Assembly (NCBI GenBank): GCA_045576455.1
Contig: JAZNGM010000001.1
Coordinates: 248,001-312,000, forward strand
Direction: 5' to 3'
Source: RGIG4034 sp045576455
GTDB lineage: Bacteria; Bacillota; Clostridia; Lachnospirales; Lachnospiraceae
DNA length: 64,000 bases
This document shows positions 44,340-53,299 of the stretch, piece after piece (within the stretch, counting starts at the first letter, position 1; each line of letters starts with the position of its first letter). The notes below the pieces were generated by a model that did not search any database, had not been told where the DNA came from, and saw only the letters and a program-made list of their open reading frames with translations. The position numbers and the translations under genes were made by a program.

Positions 44340-44897
44340 ATGGGAAAAATTACAGTTGAAACATGTGAGATTGAAGGATTAAAAATAATTACACCACAAG
44401 TATTCGGGGATGCAAGAGGATACTTTTTGGAGTCTTATAATTATGAGGACTTTAAGGCAGCGGGAATTGATCCGGTATTTGTACAGGATAATCATTCTGC
44501 TTCTAAAAAAGGCGTTATCAGGGGACTTCATTTTCAGATCAAACATCCACAGGATAAGCTTGTAAGAGTTGTTATCGGTGAAGTATTTGATGTGGCTGTA
44601 GACATGAGGGAAGGCTCAGAAACTTACGGAAAATGGCATGGCGTCTTGCTTTCTGCCGAAAATAAAAAGCAGTTCTTTGTACCAAAGGGATTTGCACATG
44701 GTTTTGTTGTATTATCCGATTACGCAGAGTTTGAATATAAATGCAGTGATGTTTATCATCCGGAAGACCAGGGCGGAATTATGTGGAATGATCCGGATAT
44801 AGGCATTGAATGGCCGATTCCAAGCGATATGGAACTTACATTTTCCGACAGGGATACAAAATGGCCGGGAATCAAACAATATAGGGAGAGTAAATAA
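44340..44897 (+). CDS. rmlC: dTDP-4-keto-6-deoxyglucose 3,5-epimerase
   Basis: It epimerises C3 and C5 of dTDP-4-keto-6-deoxyglucose on the way to dTDP-L-rhamnose. The cupin fold is evident from GVIRGLHFQIKHPQDKLVRV (catalytic His) and EFEYKCSDVYHPEDQGG (catalytic Tyr region), with FDVAVDMREGS between. I chose ATG 44340 rather than 44328 because GGAGA at 44330-44334 is then correctly spaced, giving 185 residues, the normal length. rmlD is not in the window. Confidence 0.92.
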   Translation: MGKITVETCEIEGLKIITPQVFGDARGYFLESYNYEDFKAAGIDPVFVQDNHSASKKGVIRGLHFQIKHPQDKLVRVVIGEVFDVAVDMREGSETYGKWHGVLLSAENKKQFFVPKGFAHGFVVLSDYAEFEYKCSDVYHPEDQGGIMWNDPDIGIEWPIPSDMELTFSDRDTKWPGIKQYRESK

Positions 44898-44902
44898 TTT
44901 AG

Positions 44903-45898
44903 ATGCGTACTAACCTTAAGAAAAAAACAATTATTATAGCGACAGTACTAGTGTTGTTAGCAACTATGGCAACATTAATTGTGCTTCATAATAATCCGCT
45001 GGCAAATCCTAAGGAAGAGCTTGTGAAAAAGATTGTGGCCTGCGTGTTAATCTTTTTGGGAGGAACCGTATTTGTAGCTTTATACGATAAGCTCATGGTA
45101 CTTCCGGTAGAATTATGGCAGAGCAGAAGACTTATATTAAAGCTTGCAAAAAATGACTTCAAGACCCGTTATGCAGGTTCATGGATGGGTATGATTTGGG
45201 CATTTGTACAGCCGGTGGTTACCATAGCATTATATTATTTTGTGTTTGAAGTGGTATTTACATCAAGAGCCCAGCTTGTTTCGGGCGGGATTGAGACACC
45301 GTATGTCTTATGGCTTACCGCAGGACTTGTTCCGTGGTTTTTCTTTTCGGAAGCACTTAATAACGGAACAACGGCGCTTCTTGAATACAACTATCTTGTT
45401 AAAAAAGTAGTATTTAAGATTAGTATTTTGCCGATTATTAAGATTATTGCGGCAAGCTTTATACATGTATTTTTTGTTGCATTTATGATGGTGATATATT
45501 TCCTGTACGGTTATCCGCTTGATTTATATCTGCTCCAGATAGTTTATTACAGCTTATGTATGTTTATATTTGTGCTGGCACTTTCCTATTCTACTTGTGC
45601 AATCGTTATCTTCTTCAGGGATTTAACACAGATCATAGCGATTTTCTTACAGGTAGGAATGTGGGCAACACCAATTCTTTGGAATATTAATACATTTTCA
45701 CCAAGCATACAGATGATCTTTAAATTAAATCCGATTTATTACATTGTCAACGGATATCGAAGTGCTTTGTTTGAAAAAACATGGTTTTGGTCTGACTTCT
45801 ACTCTACAATGTATTTCTGGATTTTTACGGCGGCGCTGTTTGCAGTAGGAACGTTGATATTTAAGAAATTAAAAGTGCATTTTGCGGATGTTCTGTAA
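44903..45898 (+). CDS. Polysaccharide ABC transporter permease (Wzm/TagG type)
   Basis: The membrane half of an ABC-2 polysaccharide exporter. The 331 residues include two extra N-terminal membrane segments (about 8-27 and 40-62) not usual in Wzm/TagG, then the family core: LILKLAKNDFKTRYAGSWMGMIWAFVQPVV, followed by about six membrane segments ending near RSALFEKTWFW. It pairs with the ATPase gene directly downstream. Such transporters move complete lipid-linked chains, so the glycan of this region is probably finished in the cytoplasm before export. Confidence 0.9.
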   Translation: MRTNLKKKTIIIATVLVLLATMATLIVLHNNPLANPKEELVKKIVACVLIFLGGTVFVALYDKLMVLPVELWQSRRLILKLAKNDFKTRYAGSWMGMIWAFVQPVVTIALYYFVFEVVFTSRAQLVSGGIETPYVLWLTAGLVPWFFFSEALNNGTTALLEYNYLVKKVVFKISILPIIKIIAASFIHVFFVAFMMVIYFLYGYPLDLYLLQIVYYSLCMFIFVLALSYSTCAIVIFFRDLTQIIAIFLQVGMWATPILWNINTFSPSIQMIFKLNPIYYIVNGYRSALFEKTWFWSDFYSTMYFWIFTAALFAVGTLIFKKLKVHFADVL

Positions 45899-45919
45899 GC
45901 ACATGGGAAAGGAGCCGTT

Positions 45920-47212
45920 ATGGTTCAAAAAGATAATGATATTGCAATAAGGGTTCAAAACCTTTCGAAAATATATAAATTATATGATAAGCCATCTGAC
46001 CGGTTAAAGGATGCACTGGGACTTTCCCGTAAGAAGCCGAAGGAACATCATGCACTTAATGACGTCAGCCTTACGATAAAACAGGGTGAGTGTATCGGTA
46101 TTATCGGAACAAACGGTTCGGGAAAATCAACTATTCTTAAGATTATTACCGGTGTTTTATCAAAAACGGCAGGAGAAGTGGAGATAAACGGACGTATTTC
46201 AGCCCTTCTTGAACTCGGTGCCGGCTTTAACATGGAGTATACCGGACTTGAAAATGTATATCTGAACGGTACGATGATTGGTTTTTCAAAAGCAGAGATA
46301 GACGAACGTCTTGATGATATTTTGGAATTTGCGGATATCGGGGAATTTATTCACCAGCCGGTTAAAACTTATTCAAGCGGTATGTTTGTGCGCCTTGCTT
46401 TTGCAGTGGCCATTAATATTGAACCGGAAATTCTTATTGTTGATGAAGCACTTTCGGTAGGTGACGTATTCTTCCAGTCGAAGTGTTATCATAAGTTTGA
46501 AGAGTTTAAACGACAGGGAAAAACCATTTTGTTTGTAAGTCATGATTTAAGTACCATCAGTAAATATTGTGACCGGGTTATCCTTTTAAACAAGGGAACG
46601 AAGCTTGGAGAAGGAACCCCTAAACAGATGATAGATGTTTATAAGCAGGTGCTTGTAGGCCAGTATCAGATGGACGAAAAGCAGGATGTTAATGCGAATA
46701 CATCAGAAATTCCCGAGGAACAGCAGGAACCGCTTGAATATGGTACAAAGCAGGCGGTAATAACGGAATATTATATTGAAGATACCAAGAAAAACCGTTC
46801 CAATACGATAATTAAGGGGGACGAGTTTTCCGTTCATATGAAGGTGGAGTTTATGGAAAATCTGCCAAGTCCTATTTTTGCATTATCGATTAAAAATGCA
46901 AAGGGCATAGAGATTACAGGAACAAACACCATGATAGAAAAAGCCTTTTTGGAACCGGTAAATGCGGGAGATAAGAAAGAGATTACCTTTACCCAGAGAA
47001 TGGATTTACAGGGTGGGGACTATTTGATTTCACTCGGACTTACAGGCTTTGAGGGAAATGATTTTAAAGTTTACCACAGATTATATGATATTATGAGCAT
47101 ATCAGTGGTATCAGATAAAAACACGGTGGGATATTTTGACATGAATTCTTCCATTACGGTAAGTGATGTAAAGAATTCGAGGGAAAACATTATTAATTAC
47201 CGTAACGCGTAG
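45920..47212 (+). CDS. Polysaccharide ABC transporter ATPase with C-terminal Wzt domain
   Basis: A 430-residue ATPase. Walker A is GTNGSGKST (Gly63-Thr71), the signature is TYSSGM, Walker B is ILIVDEALSVGD, and VRLAFAVA is typical of Wzt/TagH. Residues about 270-410 form a beta-sandwich-like extension matching the Wzt C-terminal domain, which in O8/O9a-type systems binds the modified chain end so only finished polymers are exported. The next gene encodes a probable chain-end modifier, which makes that role attractive here. Confidence 0.9.
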   Translation: MVQKDNDIAIRVQNLSKIYKLYDKPSDRLKDALGLSRKKPKEHHALNDVSLTIKQGECIGIIGTNGSGKSTILKIITGVLSKTAGEVEINGRISALLELGAGFNMEYTGLENVYLNGTMIGFSKAEIDERLDDILEFADIGEFIHQPVKTYSSGMFVRLAFAVAINIEPEILIVDEALSVGDVFFQSKCYHKFEEFKRQGKTILFVSHDLSTISKYCDRVILLNKGTKLGEGTPKQMIDVYKQVLVGQYQMDEKQDVNANTSEIPEEQQEPLEYGTKQAVITEYYIEDTKKNRSNTIIKGDEFSVHMKVEFMENLPSPIFALSIKNAKGIEITGTNTMIEKAFLEPVNAGDKKEITFTQRMDLQGGDYLISLGLTGFEGNDFKVYHRLYDIMSISVVSDKNTVGYFDMNSSITVSDVKNSRENIINYRNA

Positions 47213-47229
47213 CAGGAGATAAGAAATCT

Positions 47230-49269
47230 ATGACAGAAAAAATCGGAAAAGTAACGCTCGACAAGAAGTTTTATCCGGGAAAAGATTTATATAGCGATGG
47301 CGTAATCGAGGATGAAATCCTTACAATCGTTAAAAATAATGAAGTGTCAGCATTTGACAGGATAATTGAAGAGAAGGCAAACTGGCCGGTGTTGTATCAT
47401 CTGTCTGAGAAGCGTGCCAATATTATCGAATGGCTTCCGATAGATAAGTCCATGAAAGTATTGGAAGTGGGCAGCGGTATGGGCGCCATTACCGGAACGT
47501 TAGCTAAAAAAGCAGGTAGTGTTACCTGTAATGATTTATCCTTAAAAAGAAGTACGATTAATGCATACCGCAATAAAGAGGCGGATAATGTTCTGATTCA
47601 TGTAGGAAATTTTAAGGATGTGGAAAAAACACTTCCGGATGATTTTGATTATATTTTCCTGATTGGCGTTTTTGAGTATGCCCAAGGCTATATGGGCTCG
47701 GATACGCCGTATGAAGATTTTTTAACTATATTAAAAGCGCATTTAAAGCCTGAGGGACGCATGGTTATAGCGATTGAAAATCTCTGGGGCTTAAAGTATT
47801 GGGCAGGATGCAGGGAAGACCACTTAGGTTCCTACTTTTCCGGCTTGGAGGGATATCCAAAAGACTGTGGTGTAAGGACTTTTACAAGACGTGGTTTAGA
47901 AGAAATATGTAAAAATACCGGTGTGACGGATTATAATTTCTATTATCCGTATCCGGATTATAAATTTATGACAACGCTATATTCTGACGACAGACTTCCA
48001 AACGTAGGGGAGTTGTCCCAGAATATGAGAAATTTTGACAGGGAACGCATGCTTTTATTTGATGAAAAGAATGTGTTTGATAACATTATCCGGGAAGGAT
48101 TGTTTCCGCTTTATTCCAATTCGTACTGTCTTATTATCGGTCCGAAGGTGGAACAGGCATATGTGAAGTATTCTAATGACAGGGCAAGCCGGTATGCGAT
48201 TAAGACAGAAATATGTATGGATAATGAAACCGGTGCACGCCGCGTGGTAAAAAAGGCAATGAGTCCGGATGCTGCAAAACATATGAAGGCGATAAAGGAT
48301 GCTTTTGTTTCTCTTGCCGATACCTTTAAAGAGACCGGTGTTAGTGTAAACTATTGTGAGGAAAAAGAGGACGGTTTGTATTTTGAGTATCTGGAGGGCA
48401 TTACCCTTGAAGAAAAACTGGATACTTTCATGGAACATAAGGATGATGAGGGCTTTGTTGCAATGTTAAAAACCTATCATCAGTTGCTTTTAAAAAATGC
48501 AGATGCGCCTATTAAAGATAAAGATTTAATATTTGCCAATATAATCGTTAATGACGGAAAGTGGAGCATTATAGATTATGAATGGAGTTCGTCTGCTGCA
48601 TGTCCTTATGACGAATTGTTTACAAGGGCAATGTATTGCTATACGCTTGGTTCCCATAAGCGTAAGCTGTTTGTGGATGAAATAGCAGATAAGCTGGAAG
48701 CATTCGGATATTCGGAAAGACTTTTAACAAAGATTATGGAAGAAGAAACGGCGTTCCAGAAAAATGTAAACGGCCAGGGATTGTCCATGGTGGAAATCCG
48801 TGACAAAATAGGTATGCCGGTGGTTAATCCGATAAGATATATGGAGGAGAACCGTTTAGAGCCTTGTGTACAGGTGTATGTAGATAATGGAAATGGTTTC
48901 TCTGAAGCTAATTCTTATTTTCTTGCATTAAAAAATAAGAATGCTGTACAGGAATTAGAGATTGATTTCCCGAAAGGTGCCGTGGCATTACGTGTAGATC
49001 CTTGTATGGAGCCGGTTATGCTGTATGTGAGTAAGCTTGCGGTCAGAGCGGAGGGTAACGAAATTGAAGTGCCTCAGTTAAAGCCGAACCGAAAAGGACA
49101 GTATAAGCAGGGAAAAACGGGATATTTTTCCAATGGAACGGTTCTGAATGACGGCTTCTTTGCATTTAATACGTCAGACCCTAATTTGACGGTACAATAT
49201 CAGGCAAAAGAAGAGAATACCAAACTGGTTCTCACGATGGAACTTATGAAGTTACCGAAGAGCCTATAA
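47230..49269 (+). CDS. Methyltransferase/kinase-like fusion, WbdD-like candidate chain terminator
   Basis: A 679-residue protein with a class I SAM methyltransferase (about residues 1-250; motif I LEVGSGMGAI at 78-87, then CNDLSL), followed by a kinase-like domain (about 300-500). Lys325 sits in YAIKTE, an EYLEGITLEEKL hinge follows, the catalytic loop is Asp432-x4-Asn437 and the metal aspartate is Asp449 in IIDYEW. A C-terminal beta-rich domain ends the chain. The order matches WbdD, which phosphorylates and methylates the chain end of O9a antigen to stop growth and permit export. It lies 17 bases after the Wzt-like gene. The kinase call is from motif spacing only. Confidence 0.72.
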   Translation: MTEKIGKVTLDKKFYPGKDLYSDGVIEDEILTIVKNNEVSAFDRIIEEKANWPVLYHLSEKRANIIEWLPIDKSMKVLEVGSGMGAITGTLAKKAGSVTCNDLSLKRSTINAYRNKEADNVLIHVGNFKDVEKTLPDDFDYIFLIGVFEYAQGYMGSDTPYEDFLTILKAHLKPEGRMVIAIENLWGLKYWAGCREDHLGSYFSGLEGYPKDCGVRTFTRRGLEEICKNTGVTDYNFYYPYPDYKFMTTLYSDDRLPNVGELSQNMRNFDRERMLLFDEKNVFDNIIREGLFPLYSNSYCLIIGPKVEQAYVKYSNDRASRYAIKTEICMDNETGARRVVKKAMSPDAAKHMKAIKDAFVSLADTFKETGVSVNYCEEKEDGLYFEYLEGITLEEKLDTFMEHKDDEGFVAMLKTYHQLLLKNADAPIKDKDLIFANIIVNDGKWSIIDYEWSSSAACPYDELFTRAMYCYTLGSHKRKLFVDEIADKLEAFGYSERLLTKIMEEETAFQKNVNGQGLSMVEIRDKIGMPVVNPIRYMEENRLEPCVQVYVDNGNGFSEANSYFLALKNKNAVQELEIDFPKGAVALRVDPCMEPVMLYVSKLAVRAEGNEIEVPQLKPNRKGQYKQGKTGYFSNGTVLNDGFFAFNTSDPNLTVQYQAKEENTKLVLTMELMKLPKSL

Positions 49270-49305
49270 AAAATATAGATTAGTAAGTCAGGAACAGGTG
49301 ACAAG

Positions 49306-51294
49306 TTGTTAAAGGGATTAAAAAGAAAAGTACAAAACAGGCTTCTGGCGCAGTCAGATGCTTTATATAAAGACAAATTGGCAAAGAAAAGGGATAGATA
49401 CAATGAGCTTCTTGCTGTTATGTTTGAAGACGTACCGCCTGCGGCAACAACCACGGACGGACAGCTTGAAGCAGGTATGGAAATTCCTGTGGTATTTATC
49501 GAAGAATTTACAAAAGGCTGTGCTATCAATTTAAATGCAGACTTTGTAATTTTTACATCTAAAAACGGGGAATTAAACAAAGCGGCACCGGAGATTATGC
49601 GCGAAATATTTAGTAATCCTGAGGTGGTACTTATCTATGCGGATGAAGACTATCTTAAGGGCCCGCAGCATATGAAACCATGGCTGAAGCCGGATTATTC
49701 ACCCGATACGTTGATGTCATTTTTATATATGGGAAATCCTGTGGCAGTAAAAACGGAAATGCTTAAGAATACCATGAAAGAAATGAATTTGTCCGAAGAT
49801 GGTGAGATAAATTACTATGACTTTTTGCTTCGGGTGACGGAACAGATAACCGGCAGTCAAATTATACATTGTAATAAAGTACTTTTCAGTAATTATTTAT
49901 CCAATGACGATATCATACGGACGACACTTTGGGGTGCGGACGAAAAATTTAATGCAATCAAAGAAAATGCTGCAACCCGCAGAGGGCTTACCGCGGCTAT
50001 GTATTGTGATCAAAAAGACAGGTGGCAGGTAATTTATAAGCCGGCGGAAACGGAAAAACCAACCGTCAGCGTGATTATTCCCTCGAAGGATCAGCCGGAA
50101 TTAATGCAGGAATGTATTGAGTCACTTTATGCTAAAAATCCGGGTGCATCTTTTGAAGTAATTGTAATTGATAACGGAAGCGCCGGTGCAAACCGCTTGA
50201 GGATGACGAGCCTTAAGGAAAAATTTGGTTTTGATTATTATTATGAGCCGGGTGAATTCCACTTTGCAAAAATGTGTAATTTCGGTGCACAAAAAGCAAT
50301 AGGACAATATCTCCTTTTCCTAAATGACGATACAAAGATGCTTATGGATAATACCCTATTAACAATGGCAGGCCAGTGTGAAGTGAGCCATGTCGGCGCT
50401 GTGGGGGTGAAGCTTCTGTATGCAGATGGGGAAACGATACAGCATATCGGGGTTGCCAATTCCAAGATAGGTCCTATTCATAAGTTTATGGGTAAAAAAG
50501 ATGATGTAACCTATTATTACGGACAGAATGCTTATCCAATGGATGTCCTGGCGGTGACTGGCGCATGTATGATGATAAAGGCGGCACTTTTTGAAAGTAT
50601 AGGGGGATTTGAAGAAATCTTTGCCGTGTCGTATAATGATGTTGACCTATGCTATAAGCTTCATAAGGCAGGATATTATAATGTAGTAAGAAATGATATC
50701 AGCGTTATCCATTACGAATCTATGAGCCGTGGGGATGATGCAGCTACCAATATAAAGCAGGAACGCCTTAAAAAAGAGCGTGCTGCATTGTATGAAAAGC
50801 ATCCTGATATGATGGAAGTGGATCCTTATTACAGTGTGTATATTGATGCGACACAGGATGAATTCACAATACAGATTCCGGGGTTAAATAAACAATATAA
50901 CTTGTATGAACTGAAAAAGGAAACGCTTCCTGTTATCGAAAATGAAGTGTTGAAAATAGTTCCCGATTGTGTGAAAGCAGACGACAAAGCCGTACGTCTT
51001 GAAGGCTGGTGGTATGTGGCAGGATATAATAATGCAAGGTATAAAGCAAGCCTTATACTAAAAAACAAATCGCAAAACAGGACTTTTTGTATTGATTTTG
51101 AGCCGGTATTGCGGGAGGATGTGGCTTTGGCAATGCAGGGAGAAACGAATATAGAGCTTTCGGGATTTTCCGTAATGTTGTTAAACAGTGAATTGCCGGC
51201 AGGAGAATACGAAACGGGAATGCTTGTAAAAGACACCTGCTCAAGACAGAAACTTTTCAGATTTTTGGGTAAGGATTATAATATTACGATTTAA
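49306..51294 (+). CDS. GT2 glycosyltransferase with degenerate N-terminal GT-A domain
   Basis: A 662-residue protein. The N-terminal half (about 50-230) resembles a GT2 domain with its beginning lost. The active domain starts at PTVSVIIPSKDQPELMQECIESL (about 250) and has Asn340-Asp341-Asp342 as metal site; SVIHYESMSRG is the usual acceptor-side block. A C-terminal beta-rich domain (about 540-662) resembles the tail of the upstream methyltransferase fusion. Translation probably starts at the TTG at 49306, as no closer in-frame ATG exists before residue 39 and CAGGTGA lies just upstream. Likely a rhamnosyl- or hexosyltransferase of the exported polymer. Confidence 0.82.
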   Translation: MLKGLKRKVQNRLLAQSDALYKDKLAKKRDRYNELLAVMFEDVPPAATTTDGQLEAGMEIPVVFIEEFTKGCAINLNADFVIFTSKNGELNKAAPEIMREIFSNPEVVLIYADEDYLKGPQHMKPWLKPDYSPDTLMSFLYMGNPVAVKTEMLKNTMKEMNLSEDGEINYYDFLLRVTEQITGSQIIHCNKVLFSNYLSNDDIIRTTLWGADEKFNAIKENAATRRGLTAAMYCDQKDRWQVIYKPAETEKPTVSVIIPSKDQPELMQECIESLYAKNPGASFEVIVIDNGSAGANRLRMTSLKEKFGFDYYYEPGEFHFAKMCNFGAQKAIGQYLLFLNDDTKMLMDNTLLTMAGQCEVSHVGAVGVKLLYADGETIQHIGVANSKIGPIHKFMGKKDDVTYYYGQNAYPMDVLAVTGACMMIKAALFESIGGFEEIFAVSYNDVDLCYKLHKAGYYNVVRNDISVIHYESMSRGDDAATNIKQERLKKERAALYEKHPDMMEVDPYYSVYIDATQDEFTIQIPGLNKQYNLYELKKETLPVIENEVLKIVPDCVKADDKAVRLEGWWYVAGYNNARYKASLILKNKSQNRTFCIDFEPVLREDVALAMQGETNIELSGFSVMLLNSELPAGEYETGMLVKDTCSRQKLFRFLGKDYNITI

Positions 51295-51308
51295 GATGGA
51301 GACCAATA

Positions 51309-53270
51309 ATGGGACAAGACATAATTGATTACAAAGTGGCTTATGAGGCGGAGAAACGGAAAAATGCAGAACTTACAGCAAGGCTTGCAGAAGCCAATAT
51401 GCAGATTGAAGATTTGGATAATAAGCTGAAACGTATTAAGAACAATCTGTTTTGGAAAATGACGAAACCGTTCCGGGTAGTAATACACGCAATGATCCGT
51501 ACGAAAGACAGATTGAAACGTCTGGGTTCGCTTCGGGGACTTAAAATAAAATTGAAACAGAAAAAAGCAGAGAAAAAGGCGCGTTATCTGCATGGGAAAG
51601 CAAGTTTTCCAAATGCGGCAAGAAGACAATTGGAGGAAAATACAAAATTTTCTAAAGATATTACGGTCAGTATTCTGGTTCCGCTTTATAATACGCCCAA
51701 GAATTTCCTTATTGAGATGATTGATTCCGTAAAAGCACAGACTTACGCAGGATGGGAATTATGTCTTGCGGACGGATCGGATAGTGATCATGCTTATGTA
51801 GGTGAAATTTGCCGTGAATATATTAATAAGGATGCAAGAATCCGCTACGAAAAGCTTGAAAAAAATGAAGGTATTTCCGGTAATACCAATGCCTGCTATA
51901 AGATGGCAACCGGTAATTATATAGGTCTTTTTGATCATGATGATTTACTTCATCCGAGCGCTTTATATGAATATATGAAAGCTATTTGTGAGCAGGATGC
52001 CGATTATATCTATTGTGATGAGTTGACCTTCGAAGGTAAAGATGTGGATAACATGGTAACACTCCATTTTAAACCGGATTTTGCCGTAGATAACCTCAGG
52101 GCGAATAACTATATATGCCACTTCAGCGTCTTTTCCAGAGAATTGCTGGAAGGAACGGAATTGTTCAGGAGCCAGTTTAACGGAAGCCAGGATCATGATA
52201 TGATATTACGCCTTACGTCTAACGCAAAAAATATTGTGCATGTACCGAAGATTTTATATTACTGGCGTTCCCATAAGGCAAGTGTGGCAAGCGGTATCGA
52301 GGCTAAGCCATATGCTATTCAGGCTGCTAAGGGAGCTGTATCCGCGCATCTTGAAAAGGCCGGTTTTAAAGATTTTTCAGTGGAAAGTACCCGGGCGTAT
52401 GCTACTATTTTCAGGGTACGCTATGCATTAACCGGTACACCTAAAATTTCCATAATTATTCCAAATAAAGACCACGAGGAAGATTTAAGAAGATGTATAG
52501 AGTCTCTCCTCAATGTGGCTACCTATGAAAATTTTGAAATTATTGTGGTTGAAAATAATAGTACGTCACCTGAAATTAAAAATTATTACAAAGAACTTGA
52601 AAATGAAGCAAACGTAAAAGTAGTAACCTATAAGGGTGAATTTAATTATTCCGCCATTAATAATTTCGGTGTTTCATTTGCAACAGGAGAGTACATACTT
52701 CTGTTAAATAACGATACACAGGTGATTACACCAAATTTCCTGGAAGAAATGCTTATGTATGCACAGCGTGAAGATGTAGCTTGTGTAGGTGCAAAACTGT
52801 ATTATGAAGATGATACCATACAGCATGCCGGTGTCATTATCGGTCTGGGTGCCCACAGAAGTGCAGGACACGGGCATTATCGTGTGAGCAAAGAAAATTT
52901 AGGTTATATGGGAAGGCTTTGTTATGCACAAAATGTTTCTGCGGTAACCGGAGCATGTCTCATGGTGCGTAAGGAAATATATGACAGACTTTCGGGACTT
53001 GATGAAGGTTTTGCGGTAGCGTTGAATGATGTTGATTTTTGCTTAAGGGCGCGTGAGCTTGGTTATCTTAATGTATTTACACCGTTTGCGGAGCTTTACC
53101 ATTTTGAATCAAAGTCCAGAGGTTTGGACGAAGCACCGGCAAAGGCAGAACGTTATCAAAAAGAATGCGATGCATTCAGGGCACGCTATAAAGCATTAAT
53201 TGAAAAAGGAGATCCGTATTTTAACCCAAATTTCTCTTTAGATAGCAGCAGTTTTGAGTTAAAATATTAA
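51309..53270 (+). CDS. Two-domain GT2 glycosyltransferase with N-terminal coiled coil
   Basis: A 653-residue protein: a coiled coil at about residues 10-50 (AEKRKNAELTARLAEA onward), a basic segment, then two GT2 domains. The first has DHDD (Asp209-Asp212) and the second LLNNDTQ (Asn467-Asn468-Asp469). Two-domain GT2 proteins commonly make alternating linkages of a rhamnan-type chain, and the coiled coil may tether it to partner enzymes as in processive O-antigen assembly complexes. GGAGACC supplies the ribosome site. The stop overlaps the longest possible phosphoglucomutase frame. Confidence 0.87.
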   Translation: MGQDIIDYKVAYEAEKRKNAELTARLAEANMQIEDLDNKLKRIKNNLFWKMTKPFRVVIHAMIRTKDRLKRLGSLRGLKIKLKQKKAEKKARYLHGKASFPNAARRQLEENTKFSKDITVSILVPLYNTPKNFLIEMIDSVKAQTYAGWELCLADGSDSDHAYVGEICREYINKDARIRYEKLEKNEGISGNTNACYKMATGNYIGLFDHDDLLHPSALYEYMKAICEQDADYIYCDELTFEGKDVDNMVTLHFKPDFAVDNLRANNYICHFSVFSRELLEGTELFRSQFNGSQDHDMILRLTSNAKNIVHVPKILYYWRSHKASVASGIEAKPYAIQAAKGAVSAHLEKAGFKDFSVESTRAYATIFRVRYALTGTPKISIIIPNKDHEEDLRRCIESLLNVATYENFEIIVVENNSTSPEIKNYYKELENEANVKVVTYKGEFNYSAINNFGVSFATGEYILLLNNDTQVITPNFLEEMLMYAQREDVACVGAKLYYEDDTIQHAGVIIGLGAHRSAGHGHYRVSKENLGYMGRLCYAQNVSAVTGACLMVRKEIYDRLSGLDEGFAVALNDVDFCLRARELGYLNVFTPFAELYHFESKSRGLDEAPAKAERYQKECDAFRARYKALIEKGDPYFNPNFSLDSSSFELKY

Positions 53271-53299
53271 TGAATCTTATAAATGAGGAGGTATACGAA

